Shown in pieces: positions 25,932-33,002 of a stretch of DNA of 33,028 nt. The position numbers were made by a program, and so were the translations under genes. Position 1 is the first letter of the stretch. Every line of letters starts with the position of its first letter. The DNA is from a virus. The DNA lies in the IMG/VR virus record IMGVR_UViG_3300022833_000032, positions 1 through 33,028 of that record; one strand, 5' to 3'. The notes beneath the pieces were generated by a model that worked only from the letters and a program-made list of their open reading frames with translations, did no database searches and was not told the DNA's origin.

Positions 25932-27533
25932 TTAGACTCCTTTTGTTAGAGTTGTTTTTAGGTTCTCAAGAATACTAGCATCAATGTTAGACGCATTAGT
26001 ACCTACAAGCGGGTCTGTTTGAATCTCAGAAACACCTTCGTCATCATTGTAGTCAATTGGCAGAATATCATTCTGTTTAGCAATAGCAATAAAAGTAGAA
26101 CGTGGGATAATACCTTGCTGATACCAATCTGTAATTAGTCGCATCCAATCAGCACCCATAGGTGTTGGATTAAAGTCAGCACTCAAAGTAAAATCTACAT
26201 CCGATTCATTTAAGCCTAAGCCATATTTCCAATTTAACATAACAGTAATAACTGACTGCATTGTCTTAGAAATCTTGTTGTTTAACAGACCCAATTGTGC
26301 TGTTTGTGCAGCATTACGGATCTCGAGAGCTACACCGCTCTGTCCACTACCTTCCGGTGATAACATACGGATGCCCATCTTAGCCATTTCTTCAACAGTA
26401 GCTGATATAGCGTTTTCCATATCAGATAATGAGCCAGTAGGTGTTTCAAGCGCCTTGATAGAGTCTTCTTTGCGTAGGTGAATCCACGAACCTAGACCTG
26501 CACCAACGATATCATCAAACTGCTCATCAGTCATATCAGACATAACAACAGGGGTGTATGTTGCTGCACCATATAGTAAATGGTTACGGCGGGATATCTT
26601 ATTGTACAATGATACTTCACGGTCTACAAGGGGTTGTAGGGCAGGTTCAATAGGGTCTACTTGACCGTTTAAAGGGAAGGCCGGAATATATGGGATTCTT
26701 TCACCTTGCATTAGGGGTTTTTGCGTACTAATTAAGGACCAATCTTGAGTAGTTAATGACTGAATATACTGCGGACTTAAGTTACCGTTGATCACATCAA
26801 CAGTGTCATTCGTATCTCTACGCTGATAAGTATCAGTAACAAAATAACCCTCTTCATCGAGATAGTAGTGGCTCACTGTGTCTACATAGTCAGGATGAAA
26901 CGGATTACTATCATAGTTAGGCATATAGTACCGCATAACCAGACTAGTTAATGTCTCAGCATTACTAAAGCGACCCTTACCCTTACGCCAATTAATAACG
27001 TTTTCAGCCTTGACAACCATAGCATAGGGGCTAATCATGTCACGCTGTTCAGGGGAAAGTTCATCGTAATTATCTACTTCAGGATGATCAACAATAATCC
27101 ACGCACGAGATGTCTGTAGTTCTTCCCAGATAGCTTCATCAAGAAAAGATAGCATAGGTATACCGTCAGCACTAAAGTTATTCTTTAACCAAGACTCAGC
27201 ACCTTCAGGTACACTATCAGGTAGTGTTAGTTGAGGCGGTTTACGCAATAGTCCACCCACGAGCACCTTAGCATATTGGGATACTAGACCCGGTAACTCT
27301 GCCTCTGCACGATAGAAGTTGAATTGCTCCTGTGTCATCTTAGGGCTAAAAGGCAATAACAAATTCTTGTAGGTGTAAACATCGAGAATGTCATCGTAAG
27401 CTTTTGCTTGAGCTTGTCCATTTAGGACAGCCCGTGATCGCTTCCAGAGGGTGCGTAGAGACTCATAAGAGGCTGAAGGATCACCAACAGATTTTGTTGC
27501 CGCCTTAGTTGTAGTAGTTGTTAAGTTCGCCAT
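25932..27533 (-). CDS. Portal protein (DUF4055 family)
   Basis: 533 residues. Early segments (YESLRTLWKRSRAVLNGQAQ, then AELPGLVSQYAKVLVGGLLR and KPPQLTLP) are characteristic of DUF4055 portal proteins. A central region with WEELQTSRAWIIVDHPE, a conserved YNKISRRNHLLYGAATYTPV stem-like region and the C-terminal DWYQQGIIPRSTFIAIAKQN fit the family and length. It forms the dodecameric channel for DNA packaging and exit. It is the first of a tight run: portal, lipoprotein, MuF-RNAP. Its stop TAA is immediately followed by the ATG of the lipoprotein gene. Confidence 0.9.
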   Translation of the reverse strand: MANLTTTTTKAATKSVGDPSASYESLRTLWKRSRAVLNGQAQAKAYDDILDVYTYKNLLLPFSPKMTQEQFNFYRAEAELPGLVSQYAKVLVGGLLRKPPQLTLPDSVPEGAESWLKNNFSADGIPMLSFLDEAIWEELQTSRAWIIVDHPEVDNYDELSPEQRDMISPYAMVVKAENVINWRKGKGRFSNAETLTSLVMRYYMPNYDSNPFHPDYVDTVSHYYLDEEGYFVTDTYQRRDTNDTVDVINGNLSPQYIQSLTTQDWSLISTQKPLMQGERIPYIPAFPLNGQVDPIEPALQPLVDREVSLYNKISRRNHLLYGAATYTPVVMSDMTDEQFDDIVGAGLGSWIHLRKEDSIKALETPTGSLSDMENAISATVEEMAKMGIRMLSPEGSGQSGVALEIRNAAQTAQLGLLNNKISKTMQSVITVMLNWKYGLGLNESDVDFTLSADFNPTPMGADWMRLITDWYQQGIIPRSTFIAIAKQNDILPIDYNDDEGVSEIQTDPLVGTNASNIDASILENLKTTLTKGV

Positions 27534-27580
27534 TAATTGTCTTCTTTCATATAAGCATAGATAAGGAGACCTTTAGGCCC

Positions 27581-28315
27581 TTACACGTTTTCTTTTTCAA
27601 ACATCTTGACTAAGCGCCCTACAATGTCTGAGCGAACCACATCGTCTGATGTGAATCTAATAATTGGGATATCGATGTTGTTGCGATGGCATAGCTCTAC
27701 CAAGCGTAATACACCAGAGCCATTAGAGGTGTCTGACTGAGCAGGGTCTCCACACAATACCATCTTGGAGTTTTCACCAAGTCGAGTTGTAATAGCTTTT
27801 AATTCTTCTAATGTTAAGTTCTGACATTCATCAACAATAACAAGAGAGTTTTCATAGCTACGTCCCCGAATAGTCTCTAGGGGCTGGACTTCAATAACAT
27901 TCTTTGATGTTAAGTACTTGTAGAATCCCATACCAAAGTTCTTTTCTAGAACACTAGTAATAGGTAACAACCACGGTGCCATCTTATCTTGTACGGTGCC
28001 GGGGAAAGCACCAATACTCTTGCCCGTACCTACGTTGGAACGGCTTAATACGATCTTTTCATATTTTCCTGAAAGGAACAAGTTAGCTATTTGGGAAGTA
28101 CTACAGTATGTCTTTCCTGTACCTGCACTACCAATAGTTACCGTAATAGGGTAATTTCGAATAGCTTGTAACAGCCTCTCTTGCTTACCGTTCATAGGTT
28201 CAATGTGGAATTGTCTTGGTGTTCTTGGTTTTTGTTCTACTTGAACACCCATATCACCCAACATACGCTGGTCTTCCACACGGTCACGTCTTGTCATCTT
28301 TCGAGTTCTTGGCAT
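27581..28315 (-). CDS. phoH: PhoH-like P-loop ATPase
   Basis: 244 residues with an AAGGGGA ribosome binding site. The first 30 residues are basic and probably disordered (MPRTRKMTRRDRVEDQRM). The core is a PhoH domain: Walker A GSAGTGKT (62-69), SRSNVGTGKSIGAFPG after strand 2, Walker B LVIVDECQN with Asp162-Glu163, and CGDPAQ at 188-193 (sensor motif). PhoH-like proteins are common in marine phages. Their role is unsettled, with RNA helicase or RNA-processing activities proposed. The placement just before the portal gene is between packaging and head genes. Start chosen by ribosome binding site. Confidence 0.93.
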   Translation of the reverse strand: MPRTRKMTRRDRVEDQRMLGDMGVQVEQKPRTPRQFHIEPMNGKQERLLQAIRNYPITVTIGSAGTGKTYCSTSQIANLFLSGKYEKIVLSRSNVGTGKSIGAFPGTVQDKMAPWLLPITSVLEKNFGMGFYKYLTSKNVIEVQPLETIRGRSYENSLVIVDECQNLTLEELKAITTRLGENSKMVLCGDPAQSDTSNGSGVLRLVELCHRNNIDIPIIRFTSDDVVRSDIVGRLVKMFEKENV

Positions 28316-28337
28316 TAAGTCCCCTTGTTAGCTTAAG

Positions 28338-28631
28338 TTAATTACTATAGCGGTTAGTCCATTTAACCCAGTATGCCCAATATGCAGCACTGAGTTTCCC
28401 TTTTTGAATGTCTTGTTTGTGTCTAGCAAAGAAAGCATCTCTCCTAGACTTATCGGATTCACCCTCACCAGCTTTAGGGGGTGATCCGCTAACACCTTGA
28501 GCACCAAAACGAATTAGTCTTATGGTCTCGCCTACTTTTGCTAACACAGCGTGAGACTTCTCAGGGTGATTAGCTGTTCGTTTAGGCTTGTTATAACCTG
28601 CAAAGGTTTCACCTTGGTACTCAATTGTCAT
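28338..28631 (-). CDS. Small basic phage protein of a conserved type, unknown function
   Basis: 97 residues, with a CGGAG ribosome binding site 6 bases before the ATG. It has a conserved-looking core: SHAVLAKVGETIRLIRFGAQGVSG, then a charged linker, SDKSRRDAFFARHKQDIQKG and SAAYWAYWVKW. I recognise the F-x-ARH-x-x-x-I-x-KG ... SAAYWA-x-x-V-KW pattern from many phage hypothetical proteins, but no function is established to my knowledge. The protein is strongly basic and has no membrane segment, so nucleic-acid binding or a small virion component are possible. It ends 22 bases before the PhoH-like gene. Confidence 0.75.
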   Translation of the reverse strand: MTIEYQGETFAGYNKPKRTANHPEKSHAVLAKVGETIRLIRFGAQGVSGSPPKAGEGESDKSRRDAFFARHKQDIQKGKLSAAYWAYWVKWTNRYSN

Positions 28632-28739
28632 ATTAATCTCCGAAATAAGGACGGGACTCTCACCCGAATCTGGTTACGTTTATCCAGTGTTACCCGATTC
28701 ACAGTTTTACGTACTGCAAACGAACCTAAGGTAGGTTAA
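28632..28739 (-). other. Intergenic stretch with hairpins and a short open frame
   Basis: 108 bases between two small genes. On the minus strand CTGG...CCAG and CGGG-TGAGAGT-CCCG can form small hairpins just before the ribosome binding site of the next gene. A frame without a stop runs through it and ends in TGA overlapping the next ATG, but its only possible start is a GTG giving 24 codons, with no clear ribosome binding site. I do not call a gene here. Confidence 0.3.
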
Positions 28740-28907
28740 TTAGTAATAATGGTGAGTACGGTTGTACACCTTAATCCAATAATCTAAGTCATGTTGTGAC
28801 ATCATTGTTTTATCTCTTAGGAATAACTCTAGCTTAGCCTGCGCATCAGACTCAGTTGCAAGAAAATTTCCAATAACCATTAAGTATTCTTTTAGTATCT
28901 TGAGCAT
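28740..28907 (-). CDS. Small protein of 55 residues, unknown
   Basis: ATG 28907 to TAA 28740. The ATG overlaps the upstream stop codon as TAATG, a junction used repeatedly in this genome. The sequence starts MLKILKEYLMVIGNFLATES, continues with a charged helix (QAKLELFLRDKTMMSQHD) and ends in DYWIKVYNRTHHYY. It looks helical and soluble, and is slightly basic. It is not long enough for a domain call. Continuous coupling with its neighbour supports that it is translated. Confidence 0.65.
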   Translation of the reverse strand: MLKILKEYLMVIGNFLATESDAQAKLELFLRDKTMMSQHDLDYWIKVYNRTHHYY

Positions 28908-29140
28908 TACTTTTTCTGAACAAATGAATAAAGCTCATTAGCTTTTGTAACAATATCACCAAAGTTATACATTTGTGGAGTGAACTCAGCAAGGTCTCCT
29001 TGGGTAGCCTTGGTGTTCTTTAGTACTTGCTGATACATAACTGTTGCTAAGTCTACTTGTCGCTGGTATTCAGCATCAAGGAAAGATTTAGCTAGAGTAA
29101 GTAACTCTGCTCGTAATTCGTAAGGGGATTTTTGTGTCAT
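28907..29140 (-). CDS. Small helical phage protein, unknown
   Basis: 77 residues starting MTQKSPYELRAELLTLAKSF. Almost entirely helical by pattern, with a second helix around DLATVMYQQVLKNTKA and an EFTPQMYNFGDIV turn. SPYELR...LL.LAK.. proteins of this size are frequent among marine phage hypotheticals, but I know of no function. The ribosome binding site is weak. The stop codon overlaps the start of the next gene (TAATG). Confidence 0.7.
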   Translation of the reverse strand: MTQKSPYELRAELLTLAKSFLDAEYQRQVDLATVMYQQVLKNTKATQGDLAEFTPQMYNFGDIVTKANELYSFVQKK

Positions 29141-29293
29141 GTTTGTAGTGTCTAAATTAATCAGTTAACTGATATGGTTTTTGTGGATTCACCCTATAGT
29201 ATAGGTAAATAGCATATTTTGATAAGTCCTTAAACTTACCGCTTTTCTTTATTGTAGAGCTACTTCTAAAGATAAAGTAGGTTAATTCGTTGA

Positions 29294-29455
29294 TTATCCT
29301 TGTTGTTGAATGGCAAGGGCTTCCGACTCTGGGATTACTACAACTATTTGAAAAGCAAAAATACCTGTATCTCTTAGCTTAGCAGCCTCAACATCTACTT
29401 GATCTCTTGTTTCAACTTCTATTATAAATTCATCATCTACATAAATTTTATACAT
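29294..29455 (-). CDS. Small protein of 53 residues, unknown
   Basis: ATG 29455 to TAA 29294, with an AAGGAA ribosome binding site 6 bases before the start. It begins MYKIYVDDEFIIEVETRDQV and continues with an AAKLRDTGIFAFQIVVVIPE segment. The beta-alpha-beta pattern is that of a small folded domain, acidic overall. It starts 11 bases after the fibre-like gene ending at 29467, so both probably share one transcript. The 153 bases that follow (29141-29293) hold no gene I can support, only a 13-base palindrome at 29193-29205. Confidence 0.65.
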   Translation of the reverse strand: MYKIYVDDEFIIEVETRDQVDVEAAKLRDTGIFAFQIVVVIPESEALAIQQQG

Positions 29456-29466
29456 ATTTTATTCCT

Positions 29467-30003
29467 TTAATAAGGTCGTGCCCATTTGCTAGCATTGGCG
29501 ATTCTACCGGGTAATTGAGTAGCAAGATTAATATTTCCGCCAAAAGTTGCGGAGGTTATATCTGTAGCGGTACTTGCAAATATTTTAACATTCATGTTGT
29601 TAGGATAGGGGTAAAAATCATTCCTTTCGATCATATAGCTAAGTCTAGTTTCACTAGGAGCTCTTCCGATTGCTATTGCTTTATATGAAGTATACATATT
29701 ATACTCTAGGCCAGATCCATTGGCAGCAGTATAGTAATAGTCATTAACGGTGGTATGAAATAAGAAGCTATCAGAAGAATACATTTGCCTATTAGTTTGG
29801 TTAGACCCATACTTCAAGGTCCACCAAAAACCTAATTGGTATATATTTACTGAAGAGTTGTTTGCAGTATAATTGTGAGTATAATACCAACCCGCTGCAT
29901 TTACCACACCTGAATAAATTTCTCTATACCCAGAAGGGACGGCTGTTGTTTGAGTCGTACTATCTGGAAATACTATTCCAGAATTATTTAAAGTTGTTGC
30001 CAT
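29467..30003 (-). CDS. Fibre/collar-like protein encoded beside the terminase
   Basis: 178 residues from ATG 30003 with an AGGGA ribosome binding site. The same frame is open to 30099 but overlaps the terminase end and is not used. The N-terminus, MATTLNNSGIVFPDSTTQTT, is the widespread phage fibre motif (..NSGI.FPD.TTQTTA) found in front of collar or receptor-binding domains. The rest is Tyr/Asn/Ser-rich and beta-patterned (AGWYYTHNYTANNSSVNIYQ). It is likely a small receptor-binding or virion decoration protein. The location right after the large terminase, far from the other fibres, is odd. Confidence 0.75.
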   Translation of the reverse strand: MATTLNNSGIVFPDSTTQTTAVPSGYREIYSGVVNAAGWYYTHNYTANNSSVNIYQLGFWWTLKYGSNQTNRQMYSSDSFLFHTTVNDYYYTAANGSGLEYNMYTSYKAIAIGRAPSETRLSYMIERNDFYPYPNNMNVKIFASTATDITSATFGGNINLATQLPGRIANASKWARPY

Positions 30004-30031
30004 AGTTTCCCTAAGATTAAAGATATTTGAG

Positions 30032-31354
30032 TTAGAACATAAAACTAGAAGCAGTAGACTTCTTATGTGCGTTAACAGGAAATAGGTATTCAATGGCATA
30101 CCTTAAGCCGTCGGTCCAGTGTTCTACACCTTCTGATTTATCAATTGTTGCTGAGTCAGCATTGCTCTCTACCCATACAGTACGCTCGAGACTCTTAATA
30201 GTCGAGGCAGCTCTTGGGTGAATATACATATCAATATCTCCTGCAGCATTACGGAACTTACGGTTAACAGCGTTAACAGAGTCAACGATCTTTGGTGCAG
30301 CAGACCTAGCAAAGGTTCGTATACCGTAACTCTCAAGGATACTAAAGTCAGTAGCTCCTGCAACAGCGCTTGTCTTACGAGCACGTCCAGCGGGGTCAGG
30401 ATAGGCGTTAACTTTATGCCCTTTGCTAATATACAAATCTTTTATACGTTTAGCCAGAGACTCTGTATCGAGTACGTTCTGCATATCATCAAGAATGTGA
30501 ACCTGTCCTGCTCTCACAGCAAATACAATTGCTGCCATGATACCGATGTTGAAGTCAATTGCGATATGCACATCTTCTTTGCCATCACTATTGTTTGTAA
30601 ATTCTGGCAAGTCACTTGTAACGTGAACCTTACGATCAAACATATAGAAGACCCTAGCACCTGATTCTTCAGGGTTAGCTTCATACTCTCTGTTGAATTT
30701 AAGAGGATCAATGGTCTTCTTTACTCGTTCAATTTCTTCATCAGATAAGTAAGGTGAATCACGATAGCTGTAGTGAAAGTGTTTCCATCGAGGATCAATA
30801 ACGCTAAGCTGTGTCATATCATAAAAATAAGTAAAGCCTTTAGGAGTACCAATGACAAGTGCTTTGTGGTTGCCACCCCAACGAGTGGTCATAGTAGGTT
30901 GAATAACAGATTCCCAAGAGTCTTTTAATCCGGGCCTACCTGTCCAGTCTTCAACCTCGTCACATACAACAAAGTATTGACCTGTTCCACGCATACGCTC
31001 AGATGCTTCATAAGACCATAGCTTAAGCTTAACGTTATTAGGGAACCAAAAGGTACCTGCGTTAAGTGAACTCTTTTCAGCAAAATTCTCAAGACCTAAT
31101 TGATAGGCAAGAATAGGGAAATAAATATCCTGAGATTGCTGATATGTAGGGCAGATTAAAGAGACATTTTTATTAGGCATATCTGCTGGCATCTGTATAA
31201 GCTCGTTCACAGCGATTGCTGCTGCGGTAGCTGCTAGAAATGATTTACCAAAGCCTCGTGAAGCCATCACTGTAGCGTATTTAACTGTGTTAGGTTCTGA
31301 AAACAAATACTTAATGATCTGCGATTGACCTTTGTGGAGTCGTACTTCGGACAT
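30032..31354 (-). CDS. terL: Terminase large subunit
   Basis: 440 residues with an AAGGAAG ribosome binding site. ATPase domain: Walker A ASRGFGKS (31-38), Walker B YFVVCDEVEDW (D132, E133), and coupling motif IGTPKGF (168-174). Nuclease domain of RNase H type: D267 in HIAIDFN, D320 in AYPDPAG, and D415 in EHWTDGLRYA. All three catalytic acids are present, so both motor and headful/cos nuclease activity are expected. It packages the genome through the portal. The small subunit lies upstream, separated by a 66-base AT-rich gap. Confidence 0.96.
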   Translation of the reverse strand: MSEVRLHKGQSQIIKYLFSEPNTVKYATVMASRGFGKSFLAATAAAIAVNELIQMPADMPNKNVSLICPTYQQSQDIYFPILAYQLGLENFAEKSSLNAGTFWFPNNVKLKLWSYEASERMRGTGQYFVVCDEVEDWTGRPGLKDSWESVIQPTMTTRWGGNHKALVIGTPKGFTYFYDMTQLSVIDPRWKHFHYSYRDSPYLSDEEIERVKKTIDPLKFNREYEANPEESGARVFYMFDRKVHVTSDLPEFTNNSDGKEDVHIAIDFNIGIMAAIVFAVRAGQVHILDDMQNVLDTESLAKRIKDLYISKGHKVNAYPDPAGRARKTSAVAGATDFSILESYGIRTFARSAAPKIVDSVNAVNRKFRNAAGDIDMYIHPRAASTIKSLERTVWVESNADSATIDKSEGVEHWTDGLRYAIEYLFPVNAHKKSTASSFMF

Positions 31355-31420
31355 AGTTTATTAAACTTCCTTATTTTTATTTTGTATACTATATAATAAC
31401 TTTATATAACAATAATCGAG

Positions 31421-31819
31421 TTAATCAGCAGATAGTATAATCCGTAAAGGTTCTACTGTGCTTGTTTCAACTTCTCTACGCTCAGGTACAGATCGGTAAC
31501 CATACTTCATCAAGTTGTTGATAATGCTTGCCTGTGTACTTAGTAAACCCTGCATAGCAACCGCTGAGTATCTACGCTTACCGAGGTTCATCTCAGAGAT
31601 CATATCATCAATCTTGTGGTATTGTATCACCATTCGCTCAATAGGGTCGAACCATAACTCTTGAAGACGTTCTACCGAGTCTTTTCCATATATTTGTTTT
31701 GAACCCTTAGGTCTTCCACTACCCTCGAGCTTCTGCCCTTTTTTAATAGTACCAACATGAGAGTTCTTCTTCTTTGGTTTAACATCGGTAGTGGCTATTT
31801 CGTCTGAATCTATAGCCAT
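31421..31819 (-). CDS. terS: Probable terminase small subunit
   Basis: 132 residues with an AAAGGAAAT ribosome binding site. The first 40 residues are basic with GSGRPKGSKQIYGKDSVERL, a segment common in small terminases. A helical body follows (WFDPIERMVIQYHKIDDMIS, then YSAVAMQGLLSTQASIINNL) that could form the oligomerisation core. The position directly before the large subunit supports the call. No clear helix-turn-helix is recognised, so the assignment is by layout and composition. Confidence 0.75.
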   Translation of the reverse strand: MAIDSDEIATTDVKPKKKNSHVGTIKKGQKLEGSGRPKGSKQIYGKDSVERLQELWFDPIERMVIQYHKIDDMISEMNLGKRRYSAVAMQGLLSTQASIINNLMKYGYRSVPERREVETSTVEPLRIILSAD

Positions 31820-31835
31820 TTTAATTTCCTTTAAT

Positions 31836-32300
31836 TTATATCGCTAAATATACTATTAAACCTATAATGTAGGTGAGCATACTAGTAGCTATTGCTATCA
31901 TAGCGTAGAGTACTAAATCTCTTAGTTTCTTCTTACGTTGAGCAATATATCGTTCTTTATCACGGATAATCTTTCTACGCATCTCGATCATTTCTTTATA
32001 CTCAGGTATTCCATAACGCATAATAATGATAGTTCTTAATTCTGACTCCATCTCTTGCACTTTTTTTTTAGCAATGAGAGCATTTAGGGCTTCCTGCTCC
32101 ACACTACCACTTGATAAAAACTTCTTAAAAACTGAAGGACGTTGAGCCTTCTGGTTTGCAGTAGATATTTTAGAGACAGCGTTAAACCAGCTTCCGAGCT
32201 GACCTCCCATGTCTTCTATTTCTCTACCAATTTCAATACCCTTTTTGATGGTATTAAAAGCAGTTGTAGCTATCAATAAAGTTGCTGAGATAGGTTCCAT
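31836..32300 (-). CDS. Tail-anchored membrane protein of unknown function
   Basis: 154 residues. The N-terminal 60 residues are moderately hydrophobic (ATLLIATTAFNTIKKGIEIG). Residues 65-130 are a charged, probably coiled-coil helix (IAKKKVQEMESELRTIIIMR, then KIIRDKERYIAQRKKKLRDL). The last 24 residues are one membrane segment (LYAMIAIATSMLTYIIGLIV). Proteins of this build (TAFNTIKKGIEIGREIED...QLGSWF) are frequent next to terminase genes in marine podo- and siphoviruses, where they remain hypothetical. A lysis (holin-like) or membrane-anchoring role is possible but not shown. Confidence 0.72.
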   Translation of the reverse strand: MEPISATLLIATTAFNTIKKGIEIGREIEDMGGQLGSWFNAVSKISTANQKAQRPSVFKKFLSSGSVEQEALNALIAKKKVQEMESELRTIIIMRYGIPEYKEMIEMRRKIIRDKERYIAQRKKKLRDLVLYAMIAIATSMLTYIIGLIVYLAI

Positions 32301-32309
32301 AATTAAACC

Positions 32310-32597
32310 CTATCTATCTCTGTTGACAAGGTATATTCTCATTGAGCTTAGCTCTGAATTAGCGGAGGCTAGGTCAGCCTTAAGTTCAGCTATTTCTCGT
32401 AACAATTCTTCTTTATCTTTGATTAGTACTTCTACTTTAGCAGAGAGATTGGTTACTTGAGCGATTAAAGACTGCAGGTATTCCTTCTGCTGTTCATGAT
32501 CTGTCTTTCTCTTTGAACTCAAATAATTCCAAAATCCAACACCACCAAGAAGGCTACCGACTACTGCTAATACTGAGTTGTGATCTCCATCTAGCAT
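32310..32597 (-). CDS. Small membrane-anchored coiled-coil protein
   Basis: 95 residues with a GGAG ribosome binding site. One hydrophobic segment lies at residues 8-26 (SVLAVVGSLLGGVGFWNYL), then a basic stretch and a long heptad-rich coiled coil (residues 35-85, including LIKDKEELLREIAELKADLA). It is the first gene after the tandem promoters and is followed 9 bases later by the next membrane protein. The two together resemble a phage lysis or envelope pair (one could be an i-spanin- or holin-like protein), but the evidence is only topology. Confidence 0.7.
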   Translation of the reverse strand: MLDGDHNSVLAVVGSLLGGVGFWNYLSSKRKTDHEQQKEYLQSLIAQVTNLSAKVEVLIKDKEELLREIAELKADLASANSELSSMRIYLVNRDR

Positions 32598-32637
32598 AAT
32601 GGTTCTCCAAGGTTAATTTGTTTGTTTTGTATAGGAC

Positions 32638-32660
32638 GTATTCTTTAACGTCCCCTGGTA
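32638..32660 (-). promoter_or_regulatory. SP6-like phage promoter, copy 3
   Basis: The minus strand reads ACCAGGGGACGTTAAAGAAT, with predicted +1 at 32643, 46 bases before the first start codon of the packaging block. Unlike copies 2 and 4, the sequence after +4 does not carry the CTCYYTCCGCCC segment, and no hairpin is seen in its short leader. Confidence 0.75.
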
Positions 32661-32858
32661 GTTTATTAATATTAGTATTACTATTTTAAGGATTAAAACA
32701 ACTAAGGGTTACAATAATGAGGATAATAATAACTATGGTTTGAGTAACTAAGGTTACTTCTTAGGTAGTGCTTCCCTAGTTCTAATCTTAAAGATTTCTA
32801 GGGTGTAGTTCCTAAAATAGGTCTATAACTCTAATAATTACACCCGGGCGGAGGGAGC
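32661..32858 (-). other. Non-coding structured leader between tandem promoters
   Basis: About 200 bases with no ATG on the minus strand and no supportable ORF. Three nested or adjacent inverted repeats can be read on the minus strand: GGGTGTA...TACACCC; CCCTAG with CTAGGG, enclosing AATCTT/AAGATT; and AGTAAC-CTTA-GTTACT. Transcripts from the promoter at 32859-32881 would begin with this structured RNA before reaching the second promoter. Confidence 0.55.
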
Positions 32859-32881
32859 TTATTCTTTAACGTCCCCTGGTG
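32859..32881 (-). promoter_or_regulatory. SP6-like phage promoter, copy 4
   Basis: The minus strand reads ACCAGGGGACGTTAAAGAAT, with predicted +1 at 32864. It is the outermost of the tandem pair that would start the late transcript of the window, just after a terminator-like hairpin. It shares extra flanking sequence with copy 2 (17413-17435) on both sides. Confidence 0.77.
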
Positions 32882-32901
32882 CAAGTCCATGATTTTTAAC
32901 G

Positions 32902-32980
32902 AAAAAAAAAAAAGAGAGAAAACCCTCTGAACTACCCCTAAAACCCCAATTAAGAAGTTAAAGAGATAGCCCAGAGGGTT
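32902..32980 (-). terminator. Terminator hairpin upstream of the late promoters
   Basis: AACCCTCTG (32921-32929) and CAGAGGGTT (32972-32980) form a 9-bp stem. On the minus strand TTTTCTCTC and then a run of 12 T (32913-32902) follow. On the plus strand GTTTTT follows, so it may act in both directions. It would stop transcription coming from beyond the right edge before the late block begins. Confidence 0.65.
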
Positions 32981-32988
32981 GTTTTTAA

Positions 32989-33002
32989 AGGGGAAAACCC
33001 CT
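32989..33002 (-). terminator. Second hairpin upstream of the late promoters
   Basis: AGGGG-AAAA-CCCCT is a perfect 5-bp stem with a 4-base loop. On the minus strand it is followed by TTTAAAAA. Together with the hairpin at 32902-32980 it suggests a tandem terminator. Confidence 0.4.

Noticed and set aside
28313-28331. Possible fifth promoter copy (ttaagtcccctt on the plus strand)
   Set aside because: It lacks one base and the conserved AAAGAA part, and the similarity is explained by the AAGGGGA ribosome binding site of the PhoH-like gene.
28632-28739. Possible tRNA on the minus strand
   Set aside because: A T-arm-like CGGG-loop-CCCG exists, but no matching acceptor stem, anticodon arm or TTCRA loop can be assembled.
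29192-29205. ACTATAGGG on the minus strand, identical to the T7 promoter core
   Set aside because: It is part of a 13-base palindrome (CCTATAGTATAGG), the upstream T7 specificity bases do not match, and the phage's own repeated element is different. Chance or an operator is likelier.
30004-30099. Upstream extension of the fibre-like gene
   Set aside because: It would overlap the end of the large terminase and lacks a ribosome binding site. ATG 30003 has AGGGA and the standard fibre N-terminus.
31355-31420. Host-type promoter in the AT-rich gap between terminase genes
   Set aside because: TATA-like strings are abundant in so AT-rich a stretch, and no -35/-10 pair with good spacing stands out.
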